A DNA stretch of 64,000 bases. It comes from Microbacterium sp. CGR2 (lineage in GTDB: Bacteria > Actinomycetota > Actinomycetes > Actinomycetales > Microbacteriaceae). The notes under the pieces were generated by a model. That model did not search any database and was not told the DNA's origin. It saw nothing but the letters and a program-made list of their open reading frames with translations. Of the stretch, positions 16,347 through 24,583 are shown in pieces (positions within the stretch are counted from its first letter, which is position 1; the number at the start of each line of letters is the position of its first letter). The position numbers and the translations under genes were made by a program. The stretch is taken from NCBI RefSeq assembly GCF_003626735.1, contig NZ_RBHX01000001.1:2542001-2606000 (forward strand), given 5' to 3'.

Positions 16347-17291
16347 GTGTTCGCTACCTTCCTCATCGGGCTTCGTGAGGGTCTCGAAGCGGCGCTCGTC
16401 GTCGGCATCCTCGTCGCGTATCTCCGCCGGCTCGGACGGCAGGACGCACTGCCACGACTCTGGGCGGGAGTGGGACTGGCGATCGCCCTCGCTCTGGGAA
16501 TCGGCGCCGTTCTCACGTTCGGCTCCTACGAGCTCACCTTCACGGCACAGGAGCTGATCGGCGGCGGGTTGTCGCTGCTCGCGGTCGCCATGGTGACCTG
16601 GATGATCTTCTGGATGCAGCGTGCCGGTCGCACGATGAAGGCGAGTCTCGAGAGCGGCGTCGACCGCGCCCTGACGGCCGGCAGCCTGTGGGCACTGATC
16701 GCGATCGGCTTCGTCTCGGTCGCCCGGGAGGGCATCGAGACGACCTTGCTGCTGTGGTCGATGGTGCAGTCCTTCGGAGATGCGCCGTCGGCGTTGCTGG
16801 GCGCGCTCCTCGGACTCGTCGCCGCCGTCGCCGTCGGCTGGTTGATCTCCCGTGGCGCGGTCAGATTGGATCTGCGTCGGTTCTTCGCCTGGACGGGAGG
16901 ATTCCTTGTGATCGTGGCGGCGGGTGTGCTGGCTTACGCGATCATGGATCTTCAGGAGGCCGGTGCCCTTCCCGGTCCCTTCACTTCCGCGGCGCCCCTC
17001 GATGCGACCAGCGGCGGCGTGGCCGTGGGCTGGACGGCGATCCCGTTCGGCTGGGCGTTCGACGTCTCCGCGACCATCGCTCCGGGCGGGCCGCTGGCGG
17101 CCCTGCTGCAGGCCACCGTCGGATTCATGCCCGCGATGACCTGGCTGCAGGTGATCGCGTGGTCGCTCTACGTCCTCGTCGTCGGGTCCCTGTACATCCG
17201 CGGTCTTCGCTCGCGACGGGCGCCGACGACGGCGACGCCCGCCACGACGCGGATCGACACGACACCTCTCACACAACAAGGAGCAGCATGA
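16347..17291 (+). CDS. efeU: iron permease EfeU (FTR1 family)
   Basis: The membrane channel of the EfeUOB ferrous iron uptake system, 314 residues with about seven membrane helices. Both REGxE iron-binding motifs are present: REGLEAALVVGILVAY at the N-terminus and AREGIETTLLLW near residue 131. The GTG at 16347 was chosen because it places FATFLIGLREGLE directly at the N-terminus as in the family, with AGAAAGAG upstream; an ATG 33 bases earlier lies beside the iron box. The gene is followed by efeO with a four-base ATGA overlap. Confidence 0.93.
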   Translation: MFATFLIGLREGLEAALVVGILVAYLRRLGRQDALPRLWAGVGLAIALALGIGAVLTFGSYELTFTAQELIGGGLSLLAVAMVTWMIFWMQRAGRTMKASLESGVDRALTAGSLWALIAIGFVSVAREGIETTLLLWSMVQSFGDAPSALLGALLGLVAAVAVGWLISRGAVRLDLRRFFAWTGGFLVIVAAGVLAYAIMDLQEAGALPGPFTSAAPLDATSGGVAVGWTAIPFGWAFDVSATIAPGGPLAALLQATVGFMPAMTWLQVIAWSLYVLVVGSLYIRGLRSRRAPTTATPATTRIDTTPLTQQGAA

Positions 17292-18520
17292 TCACCTCCC
17301 ACCGGTTCCTCGCCGCGCTAGCTGCGGGCGGCGCCGCGACACTCGTTCTGAGTGGCTGCGTCGCCAAGAGCGAGATGAGCGCCGCGGCGGCGTTCGAAGT
17401 CTCGTCGACGGACGGCGACTGCGCCGTGTCCGCGTCGACGGCGAAGAGCGGCACGCTCACGTTCGACGTCACCAACGACACCGATCAGGTCTCGGAGTTC
17501 TATCTCCTCGCCGAAGACGGTCTTCGCATCGTCGGCGAGGTCGAGAACATCGCACCTTCCGCGTCCCGCACGCTCACCGTCGTGGCTCAGCCCGGCGACT
17601 ACTTCACACTCTGCAAGCCCGGCATGATCGGTGAAGGCGTCGGCAAGTCGGCGTTCACGGTCGCGGGCGATCGCGTCGCCGTCGACGGCCCGGACGCGGA
17701 GCAGAAGGAGCAGGCCGTCGACCTGTACGCAGCGTTCGTCAAGGACCAGGTCGGGCAGCTCGTGCCGGCGGTCGAGGATTTCGTCGTGGCGTATCAGTCG
17801 GGTGATGACGAGACCGCGCGAGAGCTCTTCCCGCAGACCCGCGCCTTCTACGAGCGCATCGAGCCGGTGGCGGAAGCGCTCGGCGACCTCGATCCGCGCA
17901 TCGACTATCGGGAGGTCGACGCCGTCGCCGAGGGACTCGACTGGACCGGCTTCCACCGCATCGAGAAAGACCTCTGGGTCCCGGCGGAAGACGCGCTGAA
18001 CGCCGACGGCGAGACTCCCGCGTGGCAGGACTGGACCCCGTCCACACCGCAGGAGCGCGCGGACTTCGGTGATCTGCTTCTCGCTGACGCGCAGGAACTC
18101 TATGACTACGTCCACTCGGACGACTTCGTCTCAGCGCTGGACGACCAGGGCATCGGAGGCATCTCCAACGGCGCGATCGCGCTGCTCGACGAGGTGGCCA
18201 CGGGCAAGATCTCCGGCGAAGAGGACTGGTGGTCCGGCACGGACCTCTACGACTTCGCCGCGAACGTGGAGGGCTCGAAGATGGCGTTCTCGCTGGTGCA
18301 GGACTTCGCCGTCGCTCAGGGCGAGGACGGTGAGGCGCTGGTCGCCGAGATCGAAGGCGGGTACGCCGAACTCGAGGAGTCGCTGGCTGCGCACGGCTCA
18401 TTGGCGGAGGGTTTCGTCGGATACGCCGAACTGACGGCGGAAGACAAGCGCGAGTTCACCGACCTGATCAACGCGCTGGCGGAACCGCTGTCGCAGCTCA
18501 CCGGCACGGTGCTGGAGTGA
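17288..18520 (+). CDS. efeO: iron-uptake lipoprotein EfeO
   Basis: The extracytoplasmic component of EfeUOB, 410 residues. It begins with a lipoprotein signal whose lipobox is LVLSGC (Cys near residue 20). An N-terminal cupredoxin-like domain (about residues 30-125) has TLCKPGMIG near its end. The M75 imelysin-like C-terminal domain carries the H-x-x-E metal motif in FHRIEKDLW near residue 223. EfeO is thought to bind and deliver iron to EfeU. The start overlaps efeU by four bases, and efeB follows after 36 bases, so all three form one operon under the iron box. Confidence 0.94.
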   Translation: MITSHRFLAALAAGGAATLVLSGCVAKSEMSAAAAFEVSSTDGDCAVSASTAKSGTLTFDVTNDTDQVSEFYLLAEDGLRIVGEVENIAPSASRTLTVVAQPGDYFTLCKPGMIGEGVGKSAFTVAGDRVAVDGPDAEQKEQAVDLYAAFVKDQVGQLVPAVEDFVVAYQSGDDETARELFPQTRAFYERIEPVAEALGDLDPRIDYREVDAVAEGLDWTGFHRIEKDLWVPAEDALNADGETPAWQDWTPSTPQERADFGDLLLADAQELYDYVHSDDFVSALDDQGIGGISNGAIALLDEVATGKISGEEDWWSGTDLYDFAANVEGSKMAFSLVQDFAVAQGEDGEALVAEIEGGYAELEESLAAHGSLAEGFVGYAELTAEDKREFTDLINALAEPLSQLTGTVLE

Positions 18521-18556
18521 TCGGCATCGTGCCGGCCGACGCGAGACCACCGCGAC

Positions 18557-19864
18557 GTGGGTGAATCAGAGGCGGATGCCGCCGAGAGCCCGCCGACGAA
18601 CGGGGAAACGGTTCCCGCTGCCGACGGACTGAGCAGGCGGGGTCTGCTCGGTCTCGCGATCGGCGGAGGAGTGGCCGGCCTCGCCGTCGGCGTGGGCTCC
18701 GGGTTGGCAGGCGGCGTGGCGCTCGGGCGAGCGCGCGCCGAGGCGGATGCCCAGGTCGCCCACGAGTTCTTCGGTTCCCACCAGGCCGGGATCACGACGC
18801 CGGTTCAGGATCACCTGCACTTCGCCAGTTTCGACATGATGCCGCGCACCGATCGGGACGACCTGATCTCGCTGCTGCAGGACTGGTCGTACGCAGCGTC
18901 GCGGATGGCACAGGGGCTCGAGGTGAGCGCCAGCGGTGCCGTCAACGGGTCGGCTCAGGCGCCGCCCGACGACACCGGTGAAGCACTGGGCCTCCCGGCG
19001 GCGGGTCTCACGATCACCTTCGGATTCGGACCCGGCCTCTTCGAGAGCGAGGAGGGCGACCGGTATGGGATCGCGTCCCTCCGTCCGGCCGCACTGAAGC
19101 GCCTCCCGGCATTCGTCGGTGACGACCTGGATCCGCAGTCCTCGCACGGTGACCTCTGCATCCAGGCATGTGCCGATGACCCGCAGGTCGCCGTGCACGC
19201 GATCCGCAATCTCAGTCGGATCGCCTTCGGCAGGGCGCGCCTGCGCTGGTCGCAGCTGGGATTCGGAAAGACGTCGCGCACCACTTCGGCGCAGGCGACG
19301 CCGCGGAACCTCTTCGGGTTCAAGGACGGCACCGCGAACATTCTCGCGGATGACGCCGCGGCGTTGGCCGACCAGGTGTGGGTCGCCCCGAACGACGAGC
19401 CGGCCTGGCTCACCGGCGGGTCATACCTGGTGGCCAGGAAGATCGCGATGCTCATCGAGACGTGGGATCGAGTGCGTCTCGCCGAGCAGGACACCATCAT
19501 CGGTCGTGACAAGGGGGAGGGGGCTCCGCTCTCCGGCGGCGACGAGGGCACCGCGCCCGACTTCAGCGACGCCGCGCTCGGGGAGAACAGTCACGTTCGG
19601 CTCGCTCACCCTGCGCAGAACGGCGGTGTTCGCATCCTTCGGCGCGGCTACAACTACGTCGACGGCAACAACGACCTCGGGCGGCTCGATGCCGGACTCT
19701 TCTTCCTCTCGTATCAGCGGGACCCAGGGCAGTTCATCTCGCTCCAGCGACGGCTTTCGACCGATCGGCTGAACGAGTACATCCGTCATGTCGGTTCGGG
19801 CGTCTGGGCGATTCCCGCCGGTGTGAAGCCCGGCTCGTACGTGGGAGCGGAACTCTTCGCCTGA
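18557..19864 (+). CDS. efeB: deferrochelatase/Dyp-type heme peroxidase EfeB
   Basis: The heme-dependent peroxidase of the EfeUOB system, 435 residues, exported by the Tat pathway. The Tat motif SRRGLLGL lies near residue 27, followed by a Gly/Ala-rich hydrophobic segment. The Dyp signature GFKDGTANI near residue 255 supplies the distal Asp, the proximal heme His is probably in NSHVRLAHP near 352, and the distal Arg in RRGYNYVDG near 371. The proposed role is oxidation of ferrous iron at the cell surface or iron extraction from heme. The start is a GTG without a good ribosome site, consistent with translation coupled to the upstream genes. Confidence 0.92.
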   Translation: MGESEADAAESPPTNGETVPAADGLSRRGLLGLAIGGGVAGLAVGVGSGLAGGVALGRARAEADAQVAHEFFGSHQAGITTPVQDHLHFASFDMMPRTDRDDLISLLQDWSYAASRMAQGLEVSASGAVNGSAQAPPDDTGEALGLPAAGLTITFGFGPGLFESEEGDRYGIASLRPAALKRLPAFVGDDLDPQSSHGDLCIQACADDPQVAVHAIRNLSRIAFGRARLRWSQLGFGKTSRTTSAQATPRNLFGFKDGTANILADDAAALADQVWVAPNDEPAWLTGGSYLVARKIAMLIETWDRVRLAEQDTIIGRDKGEGAPLSGGDEGTAPDFSDAALGENSHVRLAHPAQNGGVRILRRGYNYVDGNNDLGRLDAGLFFLSYQRDPGQFISLQRRLSTDRLNEYIRHVGSGVWAIPAGVKPGSYVGAELFA

Positions 19865-19875
19865 CGGTCGGGCAC

Positions 19876-20766
19876 TCAGCTCTCGAGCATCGCGACCACG
19901 AACGCCGCGACGGCATCCGCGCCGAAGTGATCGCTCGCCGTGAGGGTGACGACGGCGTCGCCCAGGAAGATGATCAGTTGGCCGTGGGCGCCATGCAGCC
20001 GCCACGCCTTCCCCGGGCCACCCCATCCTGCGAGGGCGTAGCGGTCATAGCCGGGGTTCTCTCCGGCGACGACCCAGTCGTCATGCATGGCATCCGTCCA
20101 TTCCGCAGACACCAGCTGTCGGCCCTGCCACACACCGCGGTCCCGTACCAGCCGGCCGATGCGCGCCAGCTCGTCGGTGCGAAGGGCCAGCCCGCCACCG
20201 GCCACGATTCGTCCGTTCGGGCAGCGATCCCACTCGACGTCGGCGATGCCGAGGGGTGCGAACAGGCGTGGCTCGAGATAGTGCGCCACGTCACCGACAC
20301 GGGCGGCCAGCGCTGCCATCGCCGCGTAGGTGCTCGCGTTCGCGTACTGGAAGATGCGTCCGCCGGATGGACGAGCGAGGAACTCGCGCGCGAGGTCTGG
20401 CCAGTCTGTCATCAGCGTCTCCGACCAGGGCATGTCGATGCCGCTGGACATGGTGAGCAGGTGCCGTAGCGTGATCCGATCGGCGCCATCGCCGTATTCC
20501 CAGTCCGGCAGGTAGGTGGCGACAGGCTCGTCGAAGGAGACGGCCCCCTCGTCCGCCGCGATGCCGGCGGCGAGGACGCAGACGCCCTTGGCTGCAGAGT
20601 GGATGTCTTCGCGCACGTCGGGCGTCCAACGGTGTCCCGCGGTGTCGGCGCCGATCCGTACGTGCAGCCCGTGCGCCGCGAAGCCCGACGTGTCGACGTG
20701 CTGCACGATGCGGTCGCGGACGTTTCGTGCGGAAGTCACGACCACGAGGCTATCGGCACTCGTCAC
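19876..20766 (-). CDS. serine hydrolase, beta-lactamase (class C-like) family
   Basis: A 296-residue penicillin-binding-protein/beta-lactamase-fold hydrolase. The nucleophile motif S-x-x-K is SAAKGVCVLAAG near residue 62, the Y-x-N motif is FQYANASTYAA near 150, and the third element is HGAHGQ near 270. No signal peptide is visible from any of the three possible GTG starts (20766, 20745, 20739), so it is probably cytosolic and an esterase or peptidase rather than a resistance enzyme. The first GTG was chosen because it overlaps the stop of the upstream acyltransferase gene as GTGA, implying coupled translation. It is convergent with efeB. Confidence 0.82.
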   Translation of the reverse strand: MTSADSLVVVTSARNVRDRIVQHVDTSGFAAHGLHVRIGADTAGHRWTPDVREDIHSAAKGVCVLAAGIAADEGAVSFDEPVATYLPDWEYGDGADRITLRHLLTMSSGIDMPWSETLMTDWPDLAREFLARPSGGRIFQYANASTYAAMAALAARVGDVAHYLEPRLFAPLGIADVEWDRCPNGRIVAGGGLALRTDELARIGRLVRDRGVWQGRQLVSAEWTDAMHDDWVVAGENPGYDRYALAGWGGPGKAWRLHGAHGQLIIFLGDAVVTLTASDHFGADAVAAFVVAMLES

Positions 20767-21893
20767 CGCGGTCTGCGCGATCCCGTCGGATCGCTTCGAC
20801 GACCTTCGCGGGACGCCAGCTCGGGGTCCACGAACAACCAGCGGGGTCGTGGCTCCACCAGGGGTCGGAACACTCGCCGCACCGGCTTCGTCGCCAGCGC
20901 GAGGGCGGCGACCACCGAGAGCACGGTGATCAGTGGCAGCCAGATCCACGTCGGTTCCAGCTCTCGCAGAACGCCGCTCTCGCGGAACGGGTACAGCACG
21001 AAGGAGTGCAGTAGGAACACATACATCGTGTACTGGCCGAAGGGTGTCCACCAGTGCTGGGCGCGCGGGATGAGGGCGAAGAAGGCGGCGCTGAGCACGA
21101 CGGCCATCACCATCAGCGCGAGGCGGATGCCGCCGGCCCACCACTGCTCGCCACCGAGATCGGAGTAGGAGTCGTCGTAGAACAGCCAGTGGCGGAGGTC
21201 GACCTGCTGCCATACGGGGAGCCAGTTCCATGCCGCCCATCCGGCGGTGCCGAGGGCGGCGATGGCTGCGAGCCGCACCCACCACGGTCGTGCGTCGATC
21301 AGGCGGAACCGGTCGACGATCCGGTGTTCGCGCAGCCACCAGCCGAGTGCGAAGAAGGGGAGGAGACCCAAGGTGCGCGACAGCGAGAACGTGCTGTCGA
21401 CGTTGGGCAGGTAGCCGACACCCACGGAGATCACGACCGTCCACAGCAGCGGCCAGCGCAACAGGGCGAGGTACGGCAGGACGAGGCGGAAGATGCCGAG
21501 AGCGAGCAGGAACCAGAGCGTCCAGCTGGGCTCGGTGATATTGGGAGTCGCTTCGCCCTCGACGAGCCACTTGGTGACGGTCCAGAGCAGTTCGAAGATG
21601 ATGTAGGGGACGAGGATGTCGGTGATCACCCGTGCCATCTGCGTCTTGGTCGGCGACGAAGACTTCGAGAAGTAGCCCGAGATGATGGCGAACGCCGGCA
21701 TGTGGAAGGCGTACAACGCGAGGTAGAACGCGAAAGCGATGTCGGAGTCATAGATGAGGCGTTGAATCGCATGGCCGAGCACCACCAGGACGATGCAGAT
21801 GTACCGCGCGTTGTCCCAGAACGGCACCCGCTTCTTCGGCCGTGGCACGGATCCTGTGGTGGGCCCTGAGATGTCCGCCCCGGTGCTGCTCAT
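20763..21893 (-). CDS. acyltransferase-3 family membrane protein
   Basis: A 376-residue integral membrane acyltransferase related to fucose 4-O-acetyltransferase-like proteins. After a basic 25-residue N-terminus, about ten membrane helices follow. The first carries FWDNARYICIVLVVLGHAIQ with the conserved His of the family, and the next FHMPAFAIISGYFSK with the conserved Phe-x-x-Pro-x-Phe stretch. The likely job is O-acylation of a cell-surface glycan or small molecule. The last 40 residues are hydrophilic and Arg-rich. It overlaps the downstream serine hydrolase gene by four bases and has a TAGCCT element six bases before its ATG. Confidence 0.85.
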   Translation of the reverse strand: MSSTGADISGPTTGSVPRPKKRVPFWDNARYICIVLVVLGHAIQRLIYDSDIAFAFYLALYAFHMPAFAIISGYFSKSSSPTKTQMARVITDILVPYIIFELLWTVTKWLVEGEATPNITEPSWTLWFLLALGIFRLVLPYLALLRWPLLWTVVISVGVGYLPNVDSTFSLSRTLGLLPFFALGWWLREHRIVDRFRLIDARPWWVRLAAIAALGTAGWAAWNWLPVWQQVDLRHWLFYDDSYSDLGGEQWWAGGIRLALMVMAVVLSAAFFALIPRAQHWWTPFGQYTMYVFLLHSFVLYPFRESGVLRELEPTWIWLPLITVLSVVAALALATKPVRRVFRPLVEPRPRWLFVDPELASREGRRSDPTGSRRPR

Positions 21894-21899
21894 ACGTCG

Positions 21900-21905
21900 A
21901 GGCTA
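21900..21905 (-). promoter_or_regulatory. -10 element for the acyltransferase gene, leaderless type
   Basis: TAGCCT on the minus strand, six bases before the ATG at 21893. Confidence 0.5.
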
Positions 21906-21935
21906 CAGCCCGGGAATAAAGTTGATCTGACCGCG

Positions 21936-21965
21936 TTGACCCATATACATTCAAATGAATAGAAC
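21936..21965 (+). promoter_or_regulatory. promoter with palindromic operator for the flavin monooxygenase genes
   Basis: TTGACC (21936-21941) and TAGAAC (21960-21965) make a -35/-10 pair with an 18-base spacer. The spacer holds the dyad ATTCA-AA-TGAAT (21949-21960). A dyad in the spacer is the usual place for a MarR- or TetR-type repressor. Confidence 0.5.
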
Positions 21966-22004
21966 AGGATGCCAGTCATCCGGTTCACGGAAAACGGAGC
22001 AATC

Positions 22005-23231
22005 ATGAGCGAGCAGTCAGGCGCGCAGGCGATGCAGTTCGGCATCATGTCGGTCAGCGACATCACCCGCGATCCCACCACGGGAGTCACCCCCAGCGAG
22101 CAGGAGCGGATCAAGGCGACGCTGGCCATCGCCACGCACGCGGAAGAGGTCGGCCTCGACGTCTTCGCGATCGGCGAGCACCACAACCCGCCCTTCTGGT
22201 CCTCCAGCCCCTCGACCTTCCTGGCCGCGTTGGCCGCGCGGACCGAGCGGCTCATCGTCTCGACGTCCACGACGCTGATCACCACCAACGACCCGGTACG
22301 CATCGCGGAAGAGTACGCGATGCTGCAGCACGTGTCGGACGGCCGGATGGATCTCATGCTCGGCCGTGGCAACACCGGTCCGGTCTACCCCTGGTTCGGG
22401 CAGGACATCCGTCAGGGACTGCCGCTCGCCATCGAGAACTACGCTCTGCTGCACAAGCTCTGGCGCGAAGATGTCGTCGACTGGGAGGGCAAGTTCCGCA
22501 CGCCGCTGCAGGGCTTCACGTCGACGCCCAGGCCCCTCGACGGCATCGCGCCGTTCGTCTGGCACGGTTCGATCCGCACGCCCGAGATCGCCGAGCAGGC
22601 GGCCTACTACGGTGACGGCTTCTTCGCGAACAACATCTTCTGGCCCAAGGAGCACTACCAGCGCCTCATCGAGCTGTACCGCCAGCGCTACGCGCACTAC
22701 GGCCACGGCACGCCGGAGCAGGCGATCGTCGGTCTCGGCGGGCAGGTCTTCATGGCGGCCAAATCGCAGGATGCCGTGAACAGCTTCCGTCCGTACTTCG
22801 ACAACGCACCGGTCTACGGCCACGGTCCGAGCATGGAGGACTTCACCGAGATGACTCCGCTCACCGTGGGATCCCCGCAGCAGGTGATCGACCGGTACGC
22901 CGCGATGCGGGAGCACTACGGCGACTACCAGCGGCAGCTGTTCCTGATCGACCACGCGGGGCTCCCCTTGAAGACCGTGCTCGAGCAGCTCGACATCCTC
23001 GGCTCCGAGGTCGTGCCGGTACTGCGCCGCGAACTGGCCAAGGATCGCCCCGCAGCCGTTCCGGACGCGCCGACCCACGCGGCCCGTGTCGCCGCCGAAT
23101 TCGGTGACGGGCCCACGCGTCAAGCTCGGCCCGGAGCGAACCGCGGAGACAACCTGACCGGGGACTCGCCCTACCAGGACACTCCGGCCCCTGCCGGTGC
23201 AGCGTTCGGCCTGAGCCGGAAGGAGGCGTGA
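22005..23231 (+). CDS. LLM-class flavin-dependent oxidoreductase
   Basis: A 408-residue luciferase-like monooxygenase with a TIM-barrel fold that uses reduced FMN to oxidise an unidentified substrate. Typical segments are MQFGIMSVSDIT at the first strand, VFAIGEHHNPPFW near residue 60, TLITTNDPVRIAEEYAML near 95 and GRMDLMLGRGNTGPVYPW near 120. The last 70 residues are a Pro/Gly-rich hydrophilic extension beyond the barrel. The ATG at 22005 was chosen over one 36 bases earlier because of the GGAGC ribosome site. The downstream FMN reductase, one base after the stop, is the expected source of reduced flavin. Confidence 0.9.
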   Translation: MSEQSGAQAMQFGIMSVSDITRDPTTGVTPSEQERIKATLAIATHAEEVGLDVFAIGEHHNPPFWSSSPSTFLAALAARTERLIVSTSTTLITTNDPVRIAEEYAMLQHVSDGRMDLMLGRGNTGPVYPWFGQDIRQGLPLAIENYALLHKLWREDVVDWEGKFRTPLQGFTSTPRPLDGIAPFVWHGSIRTPEIAEQAAYYGDGFFANNIFWPKEHYQRLIELYRQRYAHYGHGTPEQAIVGLGGQVFMAAKSQDAVNSFRPYFDNAPVYGHGPSMEDFTEMTPLTVGSPQQVIDRYAAMREHYGDYQRQLFLIDHAGLPLKTVLEQLDILGSEVVPVLRRELAKDRPAAVPDAPTHAARVAAEFGDGPTRQARPGANRGDNLTGDSPYQDTPAPAGAAFGLSRKEA

Positions 23232-23232
23232 C

Positions 23233-23877
23233 ATGACGACGCGCCGTATCGCCGTGGTCTCCGCGGGCTTGTCCAATCCTTCCTCCACGAGGATGCTCGC
23301 GGACCGACTCGCCGCGGAGACCGTCAAGGCCCTCGCCGCACGAGACATCGAGGCCAGCGTCGACGTGATCGAGCTCCGCGACTACGCCCACGACATCACC
23401 AACAATCTGCTCACCGGATTCGCACCCCCCGCTCTGGAGACGGCGATCAACACCGTCGTCTCCGCGGATGCGCTGATCGCGGTGACTCCGATCTTCTCGA
23501 CGAGTTACTCCGGGCTGTTCAAGTCGTTCATCGACGTGCTCGACCCGGACGCGCTCACCGGAAAGCCGGTGCTCATCGGAGCGAATGCGGGCACTGCGCG
23601 GCACTCGCTCGCGATCGACTATGCGATCAGGCCACTCTTCGCCTACTTGCACGCCGAGGCCGTGTCCACCGGTGTGTTCGCGGCGTCCAGTGACTGGGGC
23701 GGTGCCGGCGACGACGTCGCTCCGCTCGCCCGGCGCGTGGAGAAGGGGGCGAAGGAACTGGCCGAGGCGATCGCCCGTCAGGACAGCACCGCCGTTGCCG
23801 ACCCCTATGACCCGGCGACGTACCTCGGCGAAGGCCGGTCCTTCGGACACATGCTCGGCGGACTCGCCGGCGAGTGA
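23233..23877 (+). CDS. NAD(P)H-dependent FMN reductase
   Basis: A 214-residue flavodoxin-fold reductase that should supply FMNH2 to the monooxygenase encoded just upstream. The phosphate-binding loop is SAGLSNPSSTRMLADRL near residue 10. The flavin-binding middle has TPIFSTSYSGLFKSFIDVL near 85 and GANAGTARHSL near 117. This matches the CE1759-type reductases that are commonly paired with LLM enzymes. A perfect AGGAGG ribosome site lies at 23221-23226, inside the 3' end of the upstream gene. The pair is convergent with the response regulator gene. Confidence 0.9.
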   Translation: MTTRRIAVVSAGLSNPSSTRMLADRLAAETVKALAARDIEASVDVIELRDYAHDITNNLLTGFAPPALETAINTVVSADALIAVTPIFSTSYSGLFKSFIDVLDPDALTGKPVLIGANAGTARHSLAIDYAIRPLFAYLHAEAVSTGVFAASSDWGGAGDDVAPLARRVEKGAKELAEAIARQDSTAVADPYDPATYLGEGRSFGHMLGGLAGE

Positions 23878-23890
23878 GTCTGCTCGCGAA

Positions 23891-24583
23891 TCAGGCGCCG
23901 CGGGCGTCCCGATTCCATCCGTATTCGGTCTCGGGGCGCCCGCGAGCGCCATATCGCGCTGCCCTGGTGACGACCCCCTCGTCCGCGAGGTGCTCGAGAT
24001 AGCGCCGCACGGCAACGCGGGACATGCCCAGTCCCGCGGCAGCCTCACTTGCGGAGAGCGGCCCCGCACTCCGGATCGCCGCGGACACCCTGTCGAGTGA
24101 ATTCTGCGAGAGGCCCTTCGGCAGCGAGATCGCGCCGGTGGTTCGTCCGAGCAGGATGTCGATCTCCGCTTGGGTCGCGGCGCCGTCCGTGGTCGCCGCG
24201 TGCTCGTGGTGTTCGCGGTACTGCTGCATCCGTTCCGCGAAGACAGCGAACGCGAACGGCTTCACCAAGTACTGGAAGACGCCGAGCGCGGCCATCTGCC
24301 GTACCGTCTCCGCGTCTCGAACCCCGGTGATCGCGATGACATCGACAGATGCCGCCCGCGCACGCAGCGTCCGGAGAACGTCGATTCCGGAGCCGTCCGG
24401 CATCGTGATGTCGAGAAGGACCAGGTCGAATGCCGCCGGACCCTGGCGATCCAGAACAGCGCTCACAGCCGCCCGTGCACCGGTGCATTCGCCGGCCACC
24501 GCGAACCCCTCCAGCCGTGCCAGATAGTCGCGGTGGAGTTCGAGGGTGAGGGGGTCGTCGTCGACGAGAAGGGTGCGGATCAT
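23891..24583 (-). CDS. CitB/DcuR-type response regulator
   Basis: A 230-residue transcriptional regulator of the class that controls di- and tricarboxylate use. The receiver domain (1-120) has the acidic pocket DDDPLTLELH, the phosphorylated Asp in LVLLDITMPDGSG near residue 57, Thr in IAITGVRD and Lys in YLVKPFAF near 107. The C-terminal DNA-binding domain (about 150-220) has a winged-helix segment, SASEAAAGLGMSRVAVRRYL. The ATG overlaps the stop of the upstream kinase gene. The pair is divergent from dctA, which is the likely target. Confidence 0.9.
   Translation of the reverse strand: MIRTLLVDDDPLTLELHRDYLARLEGFAVAGECTGARAAVSAVLDRQGPAAFDLVLLDITMPDGSGIDVLRTLRARAASVDVIAITGVRDAETVRQMAALGVFQYLVKPFAFAVFAERMQQYREHHEHAATTDGAATQAEIDILLGRTTGAISLPKGLSQNSLDRVSAAIRSAGPLSASEAAAGLGMSRVAVRRYLEHLADEGVVTRAARYGARGRPETEYGWNRDARGA

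Noticed and set aside
19876..20766. An antibiotic-resistance beta-lactamase
   Set aside because: It has the SxxK fold but no signal peptide and is coupled to an acyltransferase gene, so an esterase or peptidase role is more likely.
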